A stretch of DNA of 64,000 nt, taken from positions 560,501 through 624,500 of the forward strand of contig LSRY02000006.1 of assembly GCA_001643675.2 (NCBI GenBank). The letters run 5' to 3'. The notes under the pieces were generated by a model. It worked only from the letters and a program-made list of their open reading frames with translations. It was not told where the DNA came from and ran no database searches. Shown in pieces: positions 59,401 to 64,000 of the stretch. The translations under genes and the position numbers were made by a program. The first letter of the stretch is position 1; each line of letters begins with the position of its first letter. The stretch comes from Monocercomonoides exilis. Taxonomy: Eukaryota > Preaxostyla > Oxymonadida > Polymastigidae.

Positions 59401-60263
59401 TTCCACCATTGGCAAGCGAGCGGACAATTCGCTCTTTGAAAAAAGAGATCAGAGAAGCAAAGCAGTCGCGTACATCTCCTCAAAAGGGTGATTCGTCTGT
59501 GCTGTCGACGCATCGCACGCACTACTCATCAGCCACCTCGCTCACACGCTCCTCGTCCACATCCTCGCGATTTGGCCAGCAGAAGCGCGATGTGCGGAGA
59601 GGCAGCGATTCTGCGCTCGGTTTGGGCGGGCGGAGCTCCAGTTTCTACAGCGGGAAGGACACTGGACGCACCACACAGAGGAGCCGGAGCACAGCCAGTG
59701 GGCGTTCGTCCATCGAGCCGAAGAACAGATTTGAGAAAGATGACGTTATGGAAAGGCTGGCAAAGCCGAGACGATTCTATCATCTGTCGCCGCCTCGCTT
59801 GGCCAAGCCCTCGCAAGCAGAGTCATCTGCAGCGCCTTCAATTTCTTCTTCAGTTGCACAACGAGCATTTGATTCAAACAGGAAAATATCAAATGCCACA
59901 TCATCAGCCAGCAGCAAAAGCGATGCTACGGGAGGCTTTGAAAGACTAAATGAGGCGCGACAAGCTCCTCAGTATCAGGCGCCGTCAACTCGTTCAAATA
60001 CTTTTCCAACCAATTCATTCTCTTCACAGCCATCACACTTTACCACTTCATTTGGATATCCACCTCAGCCATCTCTTTCTTTCTTATCACCACAAATTAT
60101 TCAAGCTCAAAATGGGCCTTCTTTCACAAATCTCACTCCTCCTTTGTCGTCCTTTGCAGCATCAAGACCTCCACCTGCTTCTGCATATTCCACTTCCATG
60201 TTTTCACAACCACAATTAACAAAAACTCTCTCTTATCCATCCACTCAAGGCACATCACATTAG
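56442..60263 (+). CDS. Large disordered protein, 1,273 residues
   Basis: A single exon; the first ATG is at 56442 (MHMELPPLQDGQRL), although the open frame extends slightly upstream without an ATG. The protein is rich in Ser, Glu, Pro, Gln and Lys. The N-terminal 75 residues are less biased, with RLLADFFTPKSRIL and SPLRSYTSPHKRIQKLRDEA, and could bind a partner. A short folded-looking helical patch with Trp lies near residue 425 (LNRWVLFLQHAPTQWQTMTL), just before a charged coiled coil. A Glu run lies near 58436-58505 and a Ser run near 58735-58785. The C-terminal half has many Ser-Arg-Ser and RSS motifs. I cannot assign a family. Confidence 0.75.
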   Translation: MHMELPPLQDGQRLLADFFTPKSRILTDFHPSLFNTPPKISPLRSYTSPHKRIQKLRDEAKELSLLDESFKVQQILKDADEDDETDVSNELQEERKKELHHDNFLANEGRKDSYLEDDDCYLSQSHCLKEKEFKAQQSDEDMNENDQKSWPVQQITDNYTQTEIIENNKMKQELLNETTQTEELQDLTIGAMLQTIDIEEEEDKPSAQNRRQSFVENKKENQKNISNNAIEETTSQKDDEFKKEKDKDKRRTDFNHNGKEEKRGFRPSDSFVSTVHTASSPLRFPDRKQIQETEEPKELPTSLEELGKEKDDEDAPRTTARMPSARRSYSIQSPSLTPKKKSFFDSSLSRSNSFTSFSNSLLESFQHMSMPSSGSSVLPPRFPFSSSFANGECSSSYPPPSSALLQPGDDLTDELNRWVLFLQHAPTQWQTMTLSAFTAAWAAEVKKMEEGMKKEEERREEKRVQREKVIGDIKVEDDKKKSEEQKLQEGKEKENETQPFPQTEQNIHIESAIVQHSNPFKENSSNANESSQPPSSALSETSTITASPFSSFTSFASPQAQKPPIPAKSMEIDKEQTQYPDELPISKDAQSTNAHPIQVSDCAPKTLNEEVVEQSPGSTSFSAKPIIGDAEQRQFNNVSFNQQTSFPNEATVAPKNQISSVGKEEEEEEEEEEEWEEGDEEEEEEEEEQPAKENLPNPFQLPQLPLSPFLQAPRKLSSTTIDPLSQFLNLPNSVTAGQTQNSNDSIPAASDMQPKSPRPRSPSSASASASSSSSSSSSPSTFASAPAPTPTLAVTSALFPASTLTSAHNAPNVPEENSTSSFTQHRSPSLTLSVPPIEIPPPKFEQPISTEAVPARKEPQNPQLIKATTSPVPSLNFSNLSERAVASALTPSNAAASFSSSTRPTNNQNDYKDQQNKVPELLLDSKYHKKISVKAQIEEEKKRREREEAKKARELQRKNSSGSKEYDSVDDNYEDSSLNRTRDDDSIPPLASERTIRSLKKEIREAKQSRTSPQKGDSSVLSTHRTHYSSATSLTRSSSTSSRFGQQKRDVRRGSDSALGLGGRSSSFYSGKDTGRTTQRSRSTASGRSSIEPKNRFEKDDVMERLAKPRRFYHLSPPRLAKPSQAESSAAPSISSSVAQRAFDSNRKISNATSSASSKSDATGGFERLNEARQAPQYQAPSTRSNTFPTNSFSSQPSHFTTSFGYPPQPSLSFLSPQIIQAQNGPSFTNLTPPLSSFAASRPPPASAYSTSMFSQPQLTKTLSYPSTQGTSH

Positions 60264-60613
60264 CTTCTTATAAAAACATTTTGTCTTTTTGTATGTTTCA
60301 TGCTTTCAGCTTTTTCTTTGTATTTTAATAAAAGTTTTTAATGCACAATCAAGCCAACAATGCTATGTGTTATCATTTGCTTATTTTGTTTCAGGGAATA
60401 ATTTTTGAGTCAAGATGAACTGAATGAAAACATAATATTTTTGAATATTCCATTTCACTTGATCCAAAGTACTGAAAGAATGCAATTAACAAAGAAAAAT
60501 ACAAAGAAAATCGAGCACAGTATTTGAGGCAAATAATATTCAGATTTATTTGAAATGCGAAGTGAGCAAATTTTTCATTAATATGAAGTTATCATAAGAA
60601 GCATTTCTGATAT
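60264..60613. other. Intergenic region between convergent genes
   Basis: About 350 bp of AT-rich DNA with a possible AATAAA signal near 60328. Nothing else seen. Confidence 0.5.
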
Positions 60614-60647
60614 TTACTCATCACTTTCACTTTCAAACACAACACCG

Positions 60648-60696
<49 letters not shown>

Positions 60697-61714
60697 ATTC
60701 TTCTTCGATTTCTTCATCTTCCATGTCTTCGTCTTCGCTGCTTTCGTTGTCATCATCGCTAATTTCGCTTGATTGGCACTCAGACTCATCCTCGCTTTCT
60801 TCGGAGGATATTTCTTCATCTGAATTTTTGTTTCCTTTTTTATGTTTCTTTTCATTTTGCTTGTAATTTTTTGATTTATTGGAAGAAGTAGATTCATTTC
60901 CTTTTTTTGCATCATTCTTTTCTTTTCGTTTTTTTTCAATATCTGATTTGTTGGATTCAACCGAATTATCCACTTTTCTCCGTTTTTTTGAAGATTGCTC
61001 CCGGATATTTGACTTTGTCTCGCTGCTTTTCGATTTTAGTTTGCTTTCAAGCTCATGTTTTTTTGATTCTTTTAATTTTTTTATCTTTGCTTTAGTGAAT
61101 GTTTCAATATCCTCTTTTATCTCGTCCTCTTCTTTTTTCTCATGGGTATCGTCTTCAAAATTGCTTGAATCATCCTCATCAGACTCTTTGGCATCAAGTT
61201 CTTTTGATTTTTTATCATCTTTTCTTGCTTTCTTTTGTTTTTCATTATTTTTGTACATTTCATTTTCTTTCATACTTTCTTTCTTTGAAGAAAATTGTGT
61301 ACGAGATAACTTTGAATTAGGGTCATTTGATTCAACGTTTTCCATCTTTTTCAAACGATCTTTCCTCCTGTTAATTTGTTTTTCTCGTTTCTTCCTAAAA
61401 AAAAAAAAGAATTTGCAATTGAAATGGGCAACTCAAAGTTACAAACCTTAGCTTTTCGATTTGCTCGGGTGTTCGAAGGGAATACTTAAGCGCTTTAATA
61501 AATTTAACATGTTTCTATCACAAAATTCAACAATGTTAAAGAAAAAGAGTAAAAAAACAATTCATCCGACTTTTGATTGTAAATGTTTAATAACATCTTG
61601 ATCATTTAATAATTTCACGCGTGGTTCACAAATGGCGCATGTCCTTATGGAAACAGAATCCGGATACTGCGATATACAAGGATTTTTCAAAAGTTTTTTT
61701 ATTTCTTGATCCAT
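60614..61714 (-). CDS. C2H2 (U1-type) zinc-finger protein with acidic tail
   Basis: Three exons (61714-61571, 61514-61447, 61394-60614) give 330 residues. Residues 26-50 form a single zinc finger, CAIC then, after 13 residues, HLQSKKH, the C2H2 spacing found in U1C/matrin-type RNA-binding fingers. The first intron cuts the finger between Lys48 and the second Lys. A basic helix follows (RKKREKQINRRKDRLKK), then Lys/Ser/Glu-rich disordered sequence. The tail has a pure run of 16 Asp followed by GVVFESESDE. Basic plus acidic low-complexity regions with a U1-type finger suggest nuclear RNA processing or ribosome biogenesis; this is inference. The first donor (GTCGGA) is unusual. Confidence 0.8.
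60647..60695. repeat. ATC trinucleotide repeat coding for poly-Asp
   Basis: About 16 uninterrupted copies, read as GAT codons on the minus strand, inside the C2H2 zinc-finger gene. Confidence 0.9.
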
Positions 61715-61900
61715 TTTTTAATATGGGTGTATTTTTCTCTCAATTAAGTGATATAACAGATAACTCTCCTTTTGCAGAAATTGAATGAATTTTTAAAGGG
61801 GATTAATTTATTTTCTTTTGGCAATAAATAAAACTCCTTGGAAAAAAAACAGTATTTTTTTAAAGGTTATCCTTTTTTCTGAACTGTATTTTCACTCTTA

Positions 61901-61903
<3 letters not shown>

Positions 61904-61937
<34 letters not shown>
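61904..61937. repeat. Homopolymer of 34 T
   Basis: Uninterrupted T run. On the minus strand it would be a poly(A) tail following sequence from the right, as at the end of a retroposed copy. Confidence 0.9.
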
Positions 61938-62387
61938 CGGAGTGACCGACAACAATAAAAAATGGCAAATCGTATCGCACGGGTCGATGACCCAAATATT
62001 CAACATTTGCGACATTTCAAAAAGAATAACACATATAGAAATATTTTCATTTTTTCATCAAATAATAGATATTTGACGGAAAGAAGCACACTTTTCGAGA
62101 ATCCAATGAAATTTTGGAAATGAATTATTCTATATCGGAATCGTTTTTTGCATGTCAATATGAAACGACCTTTCTCGGTTTGAAACTGTCTTTTCGTCAT
62201 AACTTAGTGTTTTCGATTTATTCTAATATTATTTCGGAACTATTTTTTTCTTTCACGAAAGAAAATGCTTTACTCAGTGAATTGAACAAAAAACAAAACG
62301 ATGGGATCAATTTATTTTTTATGAATCAAAAATAATTCGAGAAAAATTACATCGTTTATTGTTGAAATTTGTAAAAAGAAGAAATTT

Positions 62388-62672
62388 CTAATTATTAATT
62401 GATATTTGTCTAATTTTTTTTTTTGAAAAGTTCTTTTTGTTGAATTTTCAAATAAATAAATAATATCATATTACGATCAAAGCTCTGTTCCCACTCATCA
62501 AATTTCTCTATCATGTAAACAGAATCTAAGCTATGTTATTATTTCCATATTAGTGAATTTTCGTGATTGAAAACAGAAATTAAATCAAAATATGTAATTT
62601 TTATTTTATTTGAAAATTAAACAAAAGGAACTTTTCATAAAAATTTAGACATTTATTATTTGAAAATAATTA
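62388..62672. repeat. Imperfect inverted repeat, arms of about 70 bp
   Basis: The left arm (about 62388-62460) and right arm (about 62600-62672) share GAAAAGTTCxTTTTGTTxAATTTTCAAATAAA in opposite orientation, with scattered mismatches. It lies 500 bp from the transposase remnant and may be a short foldback element. Confidence 0.6.
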
Positions 62673-62761
62673 AAGTCAAATCAAGGCAACAAAAAACGTG
62701 AATAAGCAACAATAATCGAGAAAGACATAGCTAACAAAAAATAAAAACGGTGAAAGAATAA

Positions 62762-63103
62762 TCAGTTTTCTTTATTGCTTTTTTCATTGGTGATGATTTC
62801 ATCAGTTGAAATTTTTCGTTGTTTCGAATGTTCGTTGCACATGTTCTCTATTAGCGAGGTTTTTCGAATTCTTTTTATTTTTTCTTTGAAAAAAGCATTC
62901 GATTCTGACTTTTTTTCTTTTTGCTTTTCTATTTCTAATTGATTAAAAGCTATTGATTTTTTCTCAAATAATCCATCATCTTTGCAAAAATCATATGCTT
63001 TATTATTTTGATTTGTCAGCCAAACTGCAATTTCGATATCTAACTTTTCATCATCTAAGCAGTTTCTATTCCTGTTTGCACATTGCTTCCACTGCCGCTT
63101 CAT
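62762..63103 (-). CDS. Hypothetical ORF, 113 residues, next to transposase remnant
   Basis: An ATG-started ORF rich in Lys, Glu and Asn, with NRNCLDDEKLDIEIAVWLTN near the N-terminus and a basic C-terminal half. No family is recognised. It lies 70 bp downstream of, and in the same direction as, the decayed transposase. It may therefore be part of the element, an exon of another gene, or chance. Confidence 0.35.
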   Translation of the reverse strand: MKRQWKQCANRNRNCLDDEKLDIEIAVWLTNQNNKAYDFCKDDGLFEKKSIAFNQLEIEKQKEKKSESNAFFKEKIKRIRKTSLIENMCNEHSKQRKISTDEIITNEKSNKEN

Positions 63104-63175
63104 TCAAAAGAAAAACCATTCAACATTAATCCTTTTCTTTGCTAATCTTTCATTTTATGTTATTTCTTCCATCGT

Positions 63176-63920
63176 TTAAGCATTTTTGATTGGTGTTTTG
63201 ACTTCTATTGCTTCAACAGCACATTGAAATCCTCTGTCTTCCATGACTTTCCAATGTTTAATTCCTTCATCAAATCCATATTTATTTCTTTCGTATTCTG
63301 ATATTTGCAAATATTCTTTTCACGGCTGTAAGTCTCGTTGTAACAATGAGAAATCATGCATGTGACACTCTACAACTTCTAAAGCAAACAATGCTTCAAA
63401 AGGATAGCTGGAAGCAACTGAAACATGGATTTTCAATCCATAACCTTTAAGAGTCCCATCTCAGAGCAACTTCTGATTTTCAAAACAGCAAGCTGGCTTG
63501 TCTGTTCTTATTGACGTGGGATCTACAAGAAGATCCACAGTTCCAAAAGATTCGTCTGAATCAGTATATTTAGGTCTTCTTTTCTCCATGTTCATTTTTC
63601 TCAAAAACTTTTTACAGGAATGAATGTATTGAAATTATTGCATCAGAAATAATGTGGTTGCTTCTGTAAAACCAAATTCCAATTCTTGTTTGTGTAGTTC
63701 CAGAAGACAGCCATTCGAGGAAATAAAGCATTTTGTCAGCAAGCGATAAAGAACCTTTTGTTCATTTTTTCGGATTCTGGTTTGTTTCGTTTTCTAGTTC
63801 GCAGATGATGCTGTATATTTGTTTTTCGGTTAATTAATATCTATCAAATGATTTTTGTTTGCGTAAGTGACCAAATAGCTGTCACTCTGGCTCAGGATCT
63901 GATAACTCCCTAATTTCACT
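63176..63920 (-). pseudogene. Decayed DDE transposase, PIF/Harbinger-like (DDE_Tnp_4 type)
   Basis: Reading the minus strand gives transposase-like protein broken by in-frame stops. The upstream part has LSLADKMLYFLEWLSSGTTQ followed by an HTH-like segment. After a stop it continues with GTVDLLVDPTSIRTDKP, then a TGA at 63463-63461, then GTLKGYGLKIHVSVASSYPF with a following HDFSLLQRDL, then a second TGA at 63322-63320, and a C-terminal KYGFDEGIKHWKVMEDRGF before the final TAA at 63178-63176. The order Asp-Pro-Thr, KGYGLKIHV, HD resembles the DDE_4 family. It is non-functional as written. The right boundary and terminal repeats were not found and may lie outside the window. Confidence 0.65.
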
Positions 63921-64000
63921 GTTCATAATTTTCTTTTCAACGCTATCTTTATATTAATCAGCTTTTAGAAGAGTCAAATCAAACGTGTCGTTTGTTTCTT

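Larger units (their letters stand above)
61715..62761. other. Intergenic region with poly-T and an inverted repeat
   Basis: About 1 kb of AT-rich DNA. It holds a 34-T run (61904-61937) and an imperfect inverted repeat (about 62388-62672). A plus-strand ORF of 73 codons (62114-62335) has no recognisable features. Confidence 0.5.

Noticed and set aside
61975-61998. Small hairpin GGGTC/GACCC taken as part of a tRNA
   Set aside because: No acceptor stem, D-arm or anticodon arm could be formed around it.
1-64000. tRNA, rRNA or CRISPR arrays
   Set aside because: I looked for T-loop (GGTTCRANNCC) patterns, rRNA cores and regularly spaced direct repeats by eye and found none convincing. A tRNAscan run would be decisive for tRNAs.
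1-64000. Alternative genetic code (TAA/TAG = Gln, as in some oxymonads)
   Set aside because: Genes end cleanly at TAA or TGA, and conserved C-termini (PI4K, CYFIP, calnexin) stop where expected.

Overview
The window is nuclear DNA from a eukaryotic protist. It uses the standard genetic code: no long gene needs a stop codon to be read through. It has short GT-AG introns of about 55-240 nt, AT-rich intergenic DNA, and many proteins with long Ser, Glu or Asp runs. A 9.2-kb intronless gene codes for a beta-helix / transmembrane / degenerate-kinase surface protein. That gene type, with fairly common introns and few mobile elements, fits an oxymonad or related Preaxostyla (Monocercomonoides/Blattamonas type). 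This assignment is inference from architecture, not a database match.

Layout, left to right. (1) 1-12124, minus: a giant gene whose N-terminal ubiquitin-like domain is split by an intron, followed by more than 3,800 residues of low-complexity protein that leaves the window. (2) 12431-14528, minus: calnexin. (3) 15610-19617, minus: a P4-ATPase lipid flippase. (4) 19883-20921, minus: a small SH3-PH adaptor. (5) 21798-25787, minus: a protein with an N-terminal RWD-like region and a C-terminal CHY zinc finger. (6) 25873-26389, plus: a 102-residue FYVE-like zinc finger, divergent from gene 5. (7) 26390-28223: intergenic DNA carrying a 750-bp foldback element. (8) 28224-37424, plus: the 3,066-residue beta-helix pseudokinase. 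(9) 37425-39882: a gene-poor stretch. (10) 39883-45983, minus: CYFIP/Sra-1, a WAVE-complex subunit with an unusual proline-rich tail. (11) 46043-46675, plus: a hypothetical protein. (12) 47324-50840, plus: a long coiled-coil protein. (13) 50952-54655, plus: a type III PI 4-kinase (PI4KB-like). (14) 55248-56302, minus: a hydrophobic membrane protein. (15) 56442-60263, plus: a large disordered protein. (16) 60614-61714, minus: a C2H2 zinc-finger protein with a poly-Asp tail. (17) 61904-63920: poly-T, an inverted repeat, a small ORF and a decayed DDE transposase.

These are independent eukaryotic genes, not operons. Several nonetheless belong to membrane and cytoskeleton biology: flippase, PI 4-kinase, PH/SH3 adaptor, FYVE-like finger, CYFIP and calnexin. 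The strongest candidate for something little described is the beta-helix receptor, whose cytoplasmic kinase fold has lost its catalytic residues. Next come the giant UBL protein, the CYFIP with a built-in polyproline tail, and the foldback element. Exon boundaries were built by hand from reading-frame continuity and GT/AG sites and have no transcript support.
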